Below, piece after piece: positions 52,527-61,303 of a stretch of 64,000 nt of DNA. The DNA comes from Streptomyces lucensis JCM 4490. Its GTDB lineage: Bacteria; Actinomycetota; Actinomycetes; Streptomycetales; Streptomycetaceae. The DNA is taken from NCBI RefSeq assembly GCF_014650035.1, contig NZ_BMUE01000007.1:310001-374000 (forward strand), read 5' to 3'. How positions within the stretch are numbered: position 1 is the first letter of the stretch; every line of letters begins with the position of its first letter. Both the position numbers and the translations under genes were made by a program. The notes under the pieces were generated by a model. The model was not told the origin of the DNA. It saw nothing but the letters and a program-made list of their open reading frames with translations, and ran no database searches.

Positions 52527-53141
52527 ATGACCGAGAAACTCGAGCTCGACCCGGCAAGGACCGCGATCGTGTTCATCGAGTACCAGAACGAGTTCACCAG
52601 CGTCGGCGGGGTGCTGCACGAGGCGGTCGCCGGCGTCATGCGGCGCACCGGCATGCTCGCCAACACCGTCGCCGTGGTCGACGCCGCCCGGCGGGCCGGA
52701 GCGTCGATCATGCACGCGCCGATCACGTTCGCCGAAGGCTACGGGGAGCTGACCCGGCACCCGTACGGCATCCTCAAGGGCGTCGTCGACGGGAAGGCGT
52801 TCGTCAAGGGCACGTGGGGCGCCTCCATCGTCGACGAGCTCACGCCGGTGAACGGGGACATCGTCATCGAGGGCAAGCGCGGGCTCGACACCTTCGCCAG
52901 CACCAACCTCGACTTCATCCTGCGCAGCAAGGGCATCGACACGATCGTCCTCGGCGGCTTCCTCACCAACTGCTGCGTGGAGTCGACCATGCGCACCGGT
53001 TACGAACACGGCTTCCGTGTGATCACCCTGACCGACTGCGTAGCCGCCACCTCACAGGAGGAGCATGACAACGCCATCTCCTACGACTACCCGATGTTCT
53101 CACTGCCGATGACCTCGGCCGACGTCATCGCCGCCCTGTAA
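52527..53141 (+). CDS. isochorismatase-like cysteine hydrolase
   Basis: A 204-residue protein of the isochorismatase/nicotinamidase/ureidoacrylate hydrolase superfamily. Strand 1 is ARTAIVFIEYQNEFTS; the catalytic lysine is K117 in EGKRGLDTF, and the nucleophile C150 lies in VLGGFLTNCCVESTMR with the following non-proline loop. The usual catalytic Asp (VDxQNDF) is Glu18 in IEYQNEF, a known variant in some amidohydrolase members. Substrate: likely an amide or carbamoyl compound. Divergent from the gntR-oxidase pair. Confidence 0.9.
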   Translation: MTEKLELDPARTAIVFIEYQNEFTSVGGVLHEAVAGVMRRTGMLANTVAVVDAARRAGASIMHAPITFAEGYGELTRHPYGILKGVVDGKAFVKGTWGASIVDELTPVNGDIVIEGKRGLDTFASTNLDFILRSKGIDTIVLGGFLTNCCVESTMRTGYEHGFRVITLTDCVAATSQEEHDNAISYDYPMFSLPMTSADVIAAL

Positions 53142-53599
53142 TCAGACCGTCGCCACGCCCCAGCGGCTCGCCCGGAGTGCTCTCCTTCGCTTCGGTTGCC
53201 CGCCGTCTGCGGCGCTGGTGCGCAGGCAGTTGCATCGCCTGGAGCGGACGGCGTGAGAGCCGCGCTCGAGCTCCAGGCGGTGATCCACTCGCCGGCGGCT
53301 GGACCGTCACCGCCCCGGACTTCGACTGAGGCGTGGGTTACAGCCGACCGGGCGATGAGGGCATAGCCGCGCGGCCTACGTATTGCCCTCCCAGAGGAGA
53401 GAACCCACCACCGGGTGTCCCGCGCAGAGCCCTCGCAGTGATCACAACTCGGCACCTGGTCCCTGACCGCCGCTGACGAAAGAAGCGCCGTCGAAAAACA
53501 AGACGAGCCGAGGAGGACCCGGTGCGTAGCAACGACCCGACCCTGGGCGGACTCCCGCCGCAGGTCCTGACTTCACGCAAGAGATCAGGGACTCCTTCC
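53142..53599. other. intergenic, no supported gene
   Basis: A minus-strand frame near 53455-53090 contains CDHCEGSARDTRWWVLSSG but no recognisable domain; it is likely a decayed sequence. Confidence 0.4.
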
Positions 53600-53980
53600 G
53601 AGTCGTGCTGGACGCTTTGGATGCCGCACGGCGACGGTCTTGCCCCGGCCCGGGTCGCCGAACACACACACCGCGCCCTGAGCCGCCATCGCCGGCCCGA
53701 CCGCCTCGGCCACCGTCCGCACCGACGACGTCCGCACCCAGCCGCGCGCCCGCCGACAACGCCACACGCACCAGCGCTCCGCTCTCCTCCGCCGGCACGC
53801 CCGCAACCGCCGCCGGCGCAGAGTGCGGCAACCGTCCCGCCGGCTCCTTCGCCGCGCCACCCTCCCGCGGGCCGGCCAGAGCAAGGTCAGCCAGCGCCTG
53901 CCTGCCGCTGGTCGCGTGTCCTTGGCGGAGTGCGCTGGTCCGCACGTCGTAACGGTGGGGCAAGCGTCGGTGACGAACAT
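53600..53980 (-). pseudogene. ATP-binding (AAA-type) protein fragment with Walker A
   Basis: Across two frames: LADLALAGPREGGAAKEPAG and VRTVAEAVGPAMAAQGAVCV followed by FGDPGRGKTVAVRH. FGDPGRGKT is a clear Walker A in a context like the ATPases that accompany Streptomyces transposases or XRE proteins. The remainder of the ATPase is missing. Confidence 0.5.
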
Positions 53981-54041
53981 TCAGTCATTGTGCGGAGGGC
54001 CTTCCACACGACGACTGCAATGGACCGCTCTGCCACCGCGC

Positions 54042-54740
54042 CTACGCCGTCTCCTGAGCCTCCAGTCTTCGACAGAACACCTCCACGATCCCGTCCAAGA
54101 AGGCCCGCGCTTCCTCGCCGGCGTTCAGTGTGATCGTGCCGGCGCCCCAGTCGAGGGTGCCGGTGAGGGACTGGTAGTCGGCGTGCAGGTGATGCAGGGC
54201 GCCTTCGATGCGGGGGCGCGGGCGGGGCACCAGGCGGTGGACCGGGCGCACGCAACCTTGCCACCGGGCGGTGACCGCACGGCGCAGCAGCTCGGCCAGT
54301 CGCCCGGCCTGGCCGTTCACTTCCAGGTGGGCCGCAAGCGGCAGCGCCAGCATCTCGGCGAGCAGGGCGGCCTGAGACCGAGCCAGTTGCCAGCGGCCGC
54401 TTCGTTCCATCTCCTCGTAGACCGCCGGCGTGATTCCGAGCCGCAGCGCGACGTCGGCGACGGCATTCCCGGCGGCCAGCCGGTGCTCGCGTGCGGTGCG
54501 CGGCGCCGCCATCAGATCGCCGACCGAACACCACAGTGCCCCTGCCAGGGCGATCAGTTCCTCCTCGGTCGGCGCTTCCCGGCCCGATTCCCAGCGCGTC
54601 ACGGTCAACGGCGACACGTGCAGGCCGTAGGCGGCCCCCATCACGGCCGCCACCTGTGCGGGGTGCATCCGCAGCAGCAAGCGCGTCCGGTGCGCTGCGC
54701 CGGGGTTGAAGGGTGGCCTGCCAGGCACTTGCGGGGTCAC
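54042..54740 (-). CDS. XRE-family HTH regulator, last gene of the lut operon
   Basis: A 232-residue DNA-binding protein. The HTH is RMHPAQVAAVMGAAYGLHVSPLTVTRWESGREAPTEEELIALAGAL (about 24-70). A second helix-rich segment, RLAAGNAVADVALRLGITPAVYEEMERSGRW, reads like another XRE-type HTH. The C-terminal ~70 residues (TLDWGAGTITLNAGEEARAFLDGIVEVF) form an unrecognised domain. Its GTG overlaps the stop of the HATPase gene by 4 bases. It probably works with that kinase-like protein, as XRE/HATPase pairs do elsewhere in Streptomyces. Confidence 0.85.
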   Translation of the reverse strand: MTPQVPGRPPFNPGAAHRTRLLLRMHPAQVAAVMGAAYGLHVSPLTVTRWESGREAPTEEELIALAGALWCSVGDLMAAPRTAREHRLAAGNAVADVALRLGITPAVYEEMERSGRWQLARSQAALLAEMLALPLAAHLEVNGQAGRLAELLRRAVTARWQGCVRPVHRLVPRPRPRIEGALHHLHADYQSLTGTLDWGAGTITLNAGEEARAFLDGIVEVFCRRLEAQETA

Positions 54741-55279
54741 CGCTCACTCCCCGGCCGGGGCAGGCATGCCCAGGCGCAGGAGCCCACCGGGGTGCGCTGC
54801 ACGCCGCAGTCGGTGGCGTGCGCATGCACCAGGTGCAGGCCTCGGCCGCTCTCGGCGAGTAGCCCGGCCGGGTCGGAGTGGTATGCGGTGGTCCGCTCCC
54901 GCCAGATCCCGTCGTCCTGGACGCGGATCACGATCTTCTCCGCGGTACAGTCCAGGCGCAGGGTCACCCCGGCCGCGCCGCTGTGCAGCACAGCGTTGGT
55001 GACCAACTCGGAGACCACGATGCGGGCGGCGTCGGCCACCTCGTCCCCCACGTGCCACCGGCTGAGCTGGGCGGTGGTGAACGACCGGGCCAGCGCGGCC
55101 GCGCGGCACTCGGCGCGCATCGCGCACACCGCCACGCTGTGCGAGGGCGGATCGCCGCGGAACCTGCGCCGCCGTCCGGGCGACGGCCGGTCCGGCCGGG
55201 AGGTCGGCTCGGCTCGTCGGGTCGGGTCGGGCAGGGCCGCAACCGGTACGAGGTGACGCACAAGACGACGCATGGACAT
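54737..55279 (-). CDS. RsbW-like HATPase anti-sigma-type protein
   Basis: A 180-residue protein. A basic N-terminal ~50 residues precede a HATPase_c domain: VVSELVTNAVLHS (N-box), VQDDGIW (G1), ESGRGLHLVHAHATDCG (G2). The fold is that of Streptomyces ATP-binding regulators related to anti-sigma kinases. Its start codon overlaps the lutC stop by one base (TGATG) and its stop overlaps the XRE start, so it is translationally coupled on both sides. Confidence 0.88.
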   Translation of the reverse strand: MSMRRLVRHLVPVAALPDPTRRAEPTSRPDRPSPGRRRRFRGDPPSHSVAVCAMRAECRAAALARSFTTAQLSRWHVGDEVADAARIVVSELVTNAVLHSGAAGVTLRLDCTAEKIVIRVQDDGIWRERTTAYHSDPAGLLAESGRGLHLVHAHATDCGVQRTPVGSCAWACLPRPGSER

Positions 55280-56010
55280 CACGGCTCCGCAGGGTCGTAG
55301 ATGGGCCGGTGGTCTCCGGGTGGCGGGGGCGGCGGTTCGGCGGCGACGACCAGGACCTCGAGCGTGCGCGGACCGTGTACGCCCTCCACCCGCTTCATCT
55401 CGATGTCGCTGGTGGCCGACGGGCCGGAGACGAAGGTCAGCGGCCGGACCGGATCGAGGAGGGCCACGGCCTCGGGCACCGAGCGCACGATCCGGTCGGC
55501 GGGGATCACGCACAGGTGGTAGTCGGGCACCAGGGTCAGCGCCCGGCGCCCCTGCCCTGGGCCGCCGTCGAGGACGAACGTGCCGGTGGCCGCCACGCCG
55601 GTTGCCGCGGTGGTGACCACGCCGTCGACGGTGTCCAGCGCGTCCAGGCCAACGGGCGGGTCGTCGCCGAGCACCCGAACCTCGGCCAGGCCGGCGTGCC
55701 ACGGCTCGGGGAACCCGTGCGGAACCACCACCGTGCCGGCGCTCCGCCCGGTGAGCGCCTCGGCGATCGCGGAGGGCGCCGCGCTTGCGTCAACCAGGCG
55801 TGCCGACGCGCCGTAGTCGGCGAGGCGTTCCAGGAAGAGCGCGACCGTCTGCGGCGACCCGGCCTCCCCCGGGCGTTGCGCGCCGCCCGCGTTGCGGTAG
55901 CCCCGCGGCACCTGCGCGTACCTCTGCTCGACTGCGGACGAGCCGCCTACGGCGCGCCGGATACGGGCCAGTACCTCCTCGCGCGCGGCCGAACGAAATG
56001 AAGCCGTCAC
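55279..56010 (-). CDS. lutC: LutC (LUD-domain lactate utilisation protein)
   Basis: A 243-residue LUD-domain protein of the LutABC L-lactate oxidation complex. Typical features: AAREEVLARIRRAV at the start, VDGVVTTAATGVAATGTFVLDGGPGQGRRALTLVPDYHLCVIPADRIV and FVSGPSATSDIEMKRVEGVHGPRTLEVLVV at the end. It begins at GTG 56010, overlapping lutB by three bases (GTGA arrangement). It acts in the cytoplasm with LutA and LutB. Confidence 0.93.
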   Translation of the reverse strand: MTASFRSAAREEVLARIRRAVGGSSAVEQRYAQVPRGYRNAGGAQRPGEAGSPQTVALFLERLADYGASARLVDASAAPSAIAEALTGRSAGTVVVPHGFPEPWHAGLAEVRVLGDDPPVGLDALDTVDGVVTTAATGVAATGTFVLDGGPGQGRRALTLVPDYHLCVIPADRIVRSVPEAVALLDPVRPLTFVSGPSATSDIEMKRVEGVHGPRTLEVLVVAAEPPPPPPGDHRPIYDPAEP

Positions 56011-57464
56011 GGGTTCGTCCTCCTCCACCAGGTACGGAAGCTCTCCGGAGCGGGAGCCGGCAGGTCGCGCGCGTCGGTCCACCCCGCGAGGGGCCCGGGC
56101 AGCCGTCGGATCCGCCCGTTGTGGCGCACCAGCCTGGCCGCGGCGGCCGCCATGCGCTGCGCCCCGGCCAGCCGTCGCGGGGAGGACAGCGTCCAGCGCG
56201 CCGCCGCCATCGCCAGCCGTTCCAGTCCCGGGAGCGGGCGCCGACGCTTGCCGTCCACCACGCGGGCGCGCAGGTGGACCAGGACCTCGGGGATGTTGAT
56301 CTTGACCGGGCAGACCTCGTAGCAGGCACCGCACAGCGTCGAGGCGTAGGGCAGCGAGCGGTCCACCGGGGAGGCGGTGCCGCGCAGTTGGGGGCCGAGG
56401 ATCGCGCCGATCGGGCCGGGGTAGACCGACCCGTAGGCGTGGCCGCCCACCCGCTCATAGACCGGACAGACGTTGAGGCAGGCCGAGCAGCGGATGCAGT
56501 TGAGCGCCTGCCGGCCGATCGGGTCGGCCAGGGTTGCGGTGCGCCCGCCGTCGAGGAGGACGACGTGGAACTCCCGGGGCCCGTCGTGGTCGGCCGTCCC
56601 GGTCCACGTCGAGGTGTAGGGGTTCATCCTCTCGCCCGTGGAGGAGCGGGGCAGCAGTTGGAGGAAGACCTCCAGGTCCTGCCAGCGCGGGACGACCTTC
56701 TCGATGCCGGCCAGGCAGATAAGGGTCTGCGGAAGGCTCAGGCACATGCGCCCGTTGCCCTCCGACTCGGCCACGACGACCGTCCCGGTCTCGGCGACCA
56801 GGAAGTTGGCGCCGCAGATGCCCACCTCGGCGCGCAGGAATTTCTCCCGCAGATGCCGCCGGGCCGCCTCCGCGAGCTCCTGCGGGTCGTCACCGAGGGC
56901 GCCGGCGCCGCCCAGGTCGTCACCGGCTGCGCGCGTGCCCATCTCACGGCGGAAGATCTCCCGGATCTCCGCGCGGTTGCGGTGGATGGCGGGCACCAGG
57001 ATGTGCGAGGGCCGGTCCTGGCCGAGCTGCACGATCAGTTCGGCCAGGTCCGTCTCGTACGCCCGGATGCCGGCCTGCTCCAGCGCAGTGTTGAGGCCGG
57101 TCTCCTGGGTGGCCATCGACTTGACCTTGACCACCTCGTTCCGGCCGGTCCGCTTTACCAGGTCCGCCACGATGCGATTGGCCTCCGCCGAGTCGCGGGC
57201 CCAGTGCACCGTGCCGCCCGCGGCGGTGACCTGCTCTTCGAACTGCAGGAGGTAGCGGTCCAGGTGGAGCAGGGTGTGCTCCTTGAGTGCGCGTCCGGCC
57301 TCGCGCAGCTCCTCCCAGTCAGGCAGCTCACCGACCGCCTCGTCGCGCTTGTCGCGGATGGTGCGGGTCGCCTCGGCGAGGTTGCGGCGCAGTTGTGCGT
57401 CGCCGAGGGCGTCCCGCGCCGCCCGGGGGAACGCCGGCATGCCGAGGAACGTCGTGCCGTTCAC
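56007..57464 (-). CDS. lutB: LutB (iron-sulfur LUD protein)
   Basis: A 485-residue protein. The LUD domain (KVKSMATQETGLNTALEQAGI, GANFLVAETGTVVVAESEGNGRM) is followed by two 4Fe-4S clusters: CIRCSACLNVCPVYERVGG and CGACYEVCPVKINIPEVLVHL. The start is GTG 57464, overlapping lutA by 4 bases; residues VNGTTFLGMPAFPRAAR follow. LutB is the electron-transferring centre of the lactate dehydrogenase complex. Confidence 0.94.
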   Translation of the reverse strand: MNGTTFLGMPAFPRAARDALGDAQLRRNLAEATRTIRDKRDEAVGELPDWEELREAGRALKEHTLLHLDRYLLQFEEQVTAAGGTVHWARDSAEANRIVADLVKRTGRNEVVKVKSMATQETGLNTALEQAGIRAYETDLAELIVQLGQDRPSHILVPAIHRNRAEIREIFRREMGTRAAGDDLGGAGALGDDPQELAEAARRHLREKFLRAEVGICGANFLVAETGTVVVAESEGNGRMCLSLPQTLICLAGIEKVVPRWQDLEVFLQLLPRSSTGERMNPYTSTWTGTADHDGPREFHVVLLDGGRTATLADPIGRQALNCIRCSACLNVCPVYERVGGHAYGSVYPGPIGAILGPQLRGTASPVDRSLPYASTLCGACYEVCPVKINIPEVLVHLRARVVDGKRRRPLPGLERLAMAAARWTLSSPRRLAGAQRMAAAAARLVRHNGRIRRLPGPLAGWTDARDLPAPAPESFRTWWRRTNP

Positions 57465-58234
57465 CGGTGGGCCCCCCCTTCCGCGGTACGGGGCGCGGAC
57501 GCCGGCTCGTCCTCGGTGGACGCCAGGATCTCGGCGAGGTGGAGGGTGCGCACACCGGTGCGCAGCCGGGTCAGGGCGCCGCCGATGTGCATCAGGCAGG
57601 AGTTGTCCGTGGCGCACAGCACCTCGGCTCCGGTGCCAAGGACGTGCCGGACCTTGTCCGCGCACATGGCCACAGAGGTGTCGGCGTTCTTCAGCGCGAA
57701 GGTGCCGCCGAAGCCGCAGCACTCCGTGGCCGACGGCAGCTCCACCAGGTCGATGCCACGTACGGCCCGCAGCAGCGCCGGAGGTTGGCGGACCGCCTTG
57801 AGCATCCGCAGCGTGTGGCAAGTGGGGTGGTAGGTGACCCGGTGAGGGAAGTAAGCCCCGACGTCCACCACGCCGAGAACGTCGACCAGGAACTCAGAAA
57901 GCTCGTAGACCGGTGGGGTGTGGCGCACCGCAGCCGCCAGCCGGGTGTCGCCGGCCACCTCGGCCACCCGCCCGTGGTACTCGCGGACCATGGCGGCGCA
58001 CGAGCCGGAGGGGGTCACGACGGCGTCGTAGCCCTCGAAGACCTCCGTGAAGCGGCGGACCAGCGGCACGCATTCGCGCTGGTAGCCGGTGTTGAAGTGC
58101 ATCTGGCCGCAGCAGGTCTGCCCCAGCGGGAAGTCCACGGTGCAGCCCAGCCGTTCCAGCAGCCTGACCATCGCCCGGCCGGTGCCGGGGAAGAGGGTGT
58201 CGTTGAAGCAGGTGACGAACAACGCGGTGCGCAT
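57461..58234 (-). CDS. lutA: LutA (Fe-S oxidoreductase, CCG domain)
   Basis: A 257-residue protein with two CCG (DUF224) domains: CCGQMHFNTGYQRE with SGSCAAMVREY, and HPTCHTLR with ECCGFGGTFALKN and ATDNSCLMHIGG. These cysteines ligate an iron-sulfur cluster. The ATG at 58234 has GGAGAG just upstream; 20 bases separate it from lctP. With LutB and LutC it oxidises L-lactate to pyruvate. Confidence 0.94.
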   Translation of the reverse strand: MRTALFVTCFNDTLFPGTGRAMVRLLERLGCTVDFPLGQTCCGQMHFNTGYQRECVPLVRRFTEVFEGYDAVVTPSGSCAAMVREYHGRVAEVAGDTRLAAAVRHTPPVYELSEFLVDVLGVVDVGAYFPHRVTYHPTCHTLRMLKAVRQPPALLRAVRGIDLVELPSATECCGFGGTFALKNADTSVAMCADKVRHVLGTGAEVLCATDNSCLMHIGGALTRLRTGVRTLHLAEILASTEDEPASAPRTAEGGAHR

Positions 58235-58254
58235 GGTCTCTCCGGTACGGAAGT

Positions 58255-59973
58255 TCACGGGAGCATCCCCGCCAGGACGCCGGACTGCAGGTAGACCAGC
58301 GTGCACAGCGCCAGCAGCAGGCCCAGGCTCCATCTGACCGCTCCGCGCAACAGGTCCGACTCACGGCCGGCCAGGCCCACGGCGGTGGCCGCGATGGTGA
58401 GGTTCTGCGGGCTGATCATCTTGCCGAGGACGCCTCCGGAGGTGTTGGCGGCGACCAATAGCGTGGGCGACAGCCCGGCCTTGGCTGCGGCAGTCTGCTG
58501 CAGGGTGGCGAAGAGCGCGTTGGCGGAGGTGTCCGACCCAGTGACGGCGGTGCCCAGCCAGCCGAGTACCGGCGAGAGGAACGCGAAGGCGGCGCCGGTG
58601 CCGGCGATCCAGGATCCGATGGTGATGGTCTGGCCGGAGAGGTTCATCACGTAGGCCAGGGCGAGCACCGCGGCGATGGTGAGTACGGCCCAGCGCAGTC
58701 TGACGAGCGTGGCGCCGAACTCGCGGGCGGCCGTGGCCGGGCTGATGCGGTAGGCGGCGGTGACGAGCAGGCCGGACAGGAGCAGCAGGGTGCCCGGGGA
58801 GGACAGCCAGGAAAGGTGGTAGACGGTGGTCGAGCTGACCTTGCCGGCCACGGTGAGGACCTGCCCGTCGAGACCGGGCCAAGGGATGTCCGCGGTCGTT
58901 GCGGCCAGCGCCTGCTGCACCGGCTTGACCAGGTTGGCGACCGAGAAGACGGCGATCACCACGAGGTACGGCAGGAACGCCATGAACAGGCGGGGGCCGG
59001 TGATCGCCTCCTGTGGTGCGTGTGTGGTGCCGGACGCCGCCGGCCGGGTCCGGATGCCCACCGCGGCGGCGGGGCCGGGGGCCGGGGCGGAGCCTGCCGG
59101 GCCGTCGGGAGCCTGCGGGTCGTGGGCGGCGCTCAGTTCGGCGCGGGCCTGCTCGCCGCCGCGCGGCTGCCACAGACGCAGGAAGACTACGACGGCGGCC
59201 AGGGCGGCGAGTGAGGCGATGATGTCGGTGAGTTCGACCGAGAGGAAGTTGGAGCTGGCGAATTGGGCCAGCGCGAAGACCGCCCCGCACACCAGGGCCA
59301 CCGGCCAGGTCTGGCGGACACCGCGCCGGCCGTCGACCAGCGCGACCAGCAGCAGCGGCACGAGGAGCGCGAGCAGCGGTGTCTGCCGTCCCACGTACGC
59401 GCCGATCTCGGTGTAGGGGATCTTCGTCAGACCGCCGGCGGTGATGATCGGTATGCCGATGGCGCCGAAGGCGACGGGGGCGGTGTTGGCCACCAGTACG
59501 GTGACCGCGGCGCGCAGCGGCGGCAAGCCGACGGCCATGAGCATCACGCCGGTGATCGCCACCGGGGCGCCGAACCCGGCGAGCGCCTCCAGCAGGCCGC
59601 CGAAGCAGAAGGCGATGATCATCGCCTGGACCCGAGGATCGTCGCTGATCAAGTGAAAAGCCTGGCGCAGATCCTCGAAGCGCCCGGTGACGACGGTCAG
59701 CTGGTACAGCCAGATGGCGGTGACCAGGATCCACACGATCGGGAAGAGGCCGAACGCGGCGCCCTCACCGGCGGACAGTAGCGCTAGTCGGGCGGGCATG
59801 CGGTACCCCGCGACCGCGACGACGACCGCCACGGCGAGGGAGGCGAGCCCGGCCCAGTGGGCGCGCAGCCGCGCGCCGCCGAGCAGCGCGAACAAGGTGA
59901 GCAAGGGAAGAGCGGCCACGAGAGCGGACAACGCAAGGCTGCCTGCGACGGGGGCGAGATGAGGTTGGTACAT
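58255..59973 (-). CDS. lctP: L-lactate permease (LctP/LldP)
   Basis: A 572-residue, ~13-helix permease. Family motifs: FPIVWILVTAIWLYQLTVVTGRFE, GGLLEALAGFGAPVAITGVM, ANTAPVAFGAIGIPIITAGG, TAVTGSDTSANALFATLQQ and ANTSGGVLGKMISPQNLTIA. It imports L-lactate (and related hydroxy acids) with protons. First gene of the operon; a palindrome lies 18 bases upstream. The central hydrophilic loop (about 280-325) is long and Pro/Ala-rich. Confidence 0.94.
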   Translation of the reverse strand: MYQPHLAPVAGSLALSALVAALPLLTLFALLGGARLRAHWAGLASLAVAVVVAVAGYRMPARLALLSAGEGAAFGLFPIVWILVTAIWLYQLTVVTGRFEDLRQAFHLISDDPRVQAMIIAFCFGGLLEALAGFGAPVAITGVMLMAVGLPPLRAAVTVLVANTAPVAFGAIGIPIITAGGLTKIPYTEIGAYVGRQTPLLALLVPLLLVALVDGRRGVRQTWPVALVCGAVFALAQFASSNFLSVELTDIIASLAALAAVVVFLRLWQPRGGEQARAELSAAHDPQAPDGPAGSAPAPGPAAAVGIRTRPAASGTTHAPQEAITGPRLFMAFLPYLVVIAVFSVANLVKPVQQALAATTADIPWPGLDGQVLTVAGKVSSTTVYHLSWLSSPGTLLLLSGLLVTAAYRISPATAAREFGATLVRLRWAVLTIAAVLALAYVMNLSGQTITIGSWIAGTGAAFAFLSPVLGWLGTAVTGSDTSANALFATLQQTAAAKAGLSPTLLVAANTSGGVLGKMISPQNLTIAATAVGLAGRESDLLRGAVRWSLGLLLALCTLVYLQSGVLAGMLP

Positions 59974-60163
59974 AGCGGACCCTCATTAGCTTGGTCAGAC
60001 CATAGCCTGGACGTCTTCAAAATTAGGTCCGTCTCCCTTTCCGGTCCAGAGGTGCGACAGCAATTTCTTGTTTGGTCCGACCAAGCAATGGGCATATACC
60101 GGCTATCATCGAGTCCTGGCGGGCGGACACGACCTCGCCCCCACCTTGACGAGAAGGGCTTTC
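59974..60163. promoter_or_regulatory. lctP-lldR divergent promoter with two FadR-type operators
   Basis: TGGTCAGACCA at 59992-60002 and TTGGTCCGACCAA at 60072-60084 are perfect palindromes (odd centre) matching the LldR/FadR consensus TnGTCnGACnA. They are 80 bases apart centre to centre, roughly eight helical turns, which would suit looping by an LldR dimer pair. A weak TATA-like AT-rich stretch (CAAAATTAGG) lies between. Confidence 0.82.
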
Positions 60164-60955
60164 ATGGCTGAGCCGACGCTCTGGGAACCTGTGCCGCGCT
60201 CGCGCACCTACGAGCTGGTCCTCGCGCGGATCGAGGAGCAGATCCTGGCCGGCAAGCTGCGCGTCGGGGACCGGTTGCCGCCCGAGCGCGAGCTCGTCGA
60301 GCTGCTCGAGGTCAGCCGCGCCGCCATCCGCGAGGCCTTGCGGGTGCTGGAGGCCCAGGGGGTGCTGCGGGCCCGGGTGGGCACCGGTCCCGACTCCGGC
60401 AGCGTCATCGCCGCCATGCCCAGCGCGGGCCTGACCCAGCTGCTGCGGCTGCACATCGCACTGGCGAACTTCCCCGTCAAGGACGTCGTGGAGGCCCGCG
60501 CCGCGCTGGAGCGGTCTAGCGCCCGCCTCGCCGCCGACCAGGCCACGGAGGCGGACCTGGACCGAATGGCCGAATGCCTGGCACACATGGACGTCCCCGA
60601 GGTCTCCCGCGAGGAGTTCAACGACCATGACACTCGCTTCCACGTCGCCATTGCCGAGGCAGGGGGCAACCGCCTGGTCACAGATCTGACCGTCGCGGTC
60701 CGCAACGCGGTGCGGCACACCCTCATGACGGCCTTCCACCGGCTGGATGACTGGGAGGCCGAACGAGACCGCCTGCGCGCGGAACACCACGCCATACACG
60801 ACGCCATCGCGGCCGGGGACGCCGAACGCGCCGGCGACCTGGTCGAGTCCCACATCCACCGCTTCCACCACGACGTGGTGCGAACGGTCCTTCAGTCCCC
60901 CGAGGGCACCTCCGCCCAGTCGGCGATCTGGGACGGCCCCCCACGGGAGCGATGA
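60164..60955 (+). CDS. lldR: LldR-like FadR-family regulator
   Basis: A 263-residue GntR/FadR repressor. The HTH is RTYELVLARIEEQILAGKLRVGDRLPPERELVELLEVSRAAIREALRVLEAQGVL; the FCD domain has the metal/lactate ligands in EEFNDHDTRFHVAIAEAGGN (DxxxH), and HHAIHDAIAAGD and ESHIHRFH. The start is ATG 60164 with GAAGG 7 bases upstream. Position, family and operators point to lactate-responsive control of lctP-lutABC and of itself. Confidence 0.92.
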   Translation: MAEPTLWEPVPRSRTYELVLARIEEQILAGKLRVGDRLPPERELVELLEVSRAAIREALRVLEAQGVLRARVGTGPDSGSVIAAMPSAGLTQLLRLHIALANFPVKDVVEARAALERSSARLAADQATEADLDRMAECLAHMDVPEVSREEFNDHDTRFHVAIAEAGGNRLVTDLTVAVRNAVRHTLMTAFHRLDDWEAERDRLRAEHHAIHDAIAAGDAERAGDLVESHIHRFHHDVVRTVLQSPEGTSAQSAIWDGPPRER

Positions 60956-61303
60956 GGCGCAACGCGTGGGTCGGCAGCACCATCGACGGTCAGCGTCCCG
61001 GTGTGGACTTGTGACCACGGGGGTGGGGAAACGACTCCATGAGGAGCCTCCTGCGCGTCCACCCTCACCCCGACGGCGTCAGCTGCACGGTCGTCGGCGA
61101 CGTCGGCACCCCGTCAGCGGACCAGGTAGACCCCTGGCGGACGGCGCGCGGAAGGCCGTGGACGAGATCGGGCACCACCAGCAGACTCACTTATGGAATA
61201 CGCTCGTTGGGGTCAGCCCGTCCACCGGGCAGGGATTCCACCCCTTGGGGCAGATCAGGCCGACAGACGAGGGCCGCTGACCCTCGCCCCCGGTGGTGTC
61301 CAC
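60956..61303. other. intergenic, no supported gene
   Basis: Roughly 350 bases with no recognised gene or motif downstream of lldR. Confidence 0.5.

Noticed and set aside
55785..57833. A 682-codon plus-strand open frame over lutC-lutB
   Set aside because: Antisense to genes with iron-sulfur motifs; the long open frame is due to GC3 bias.
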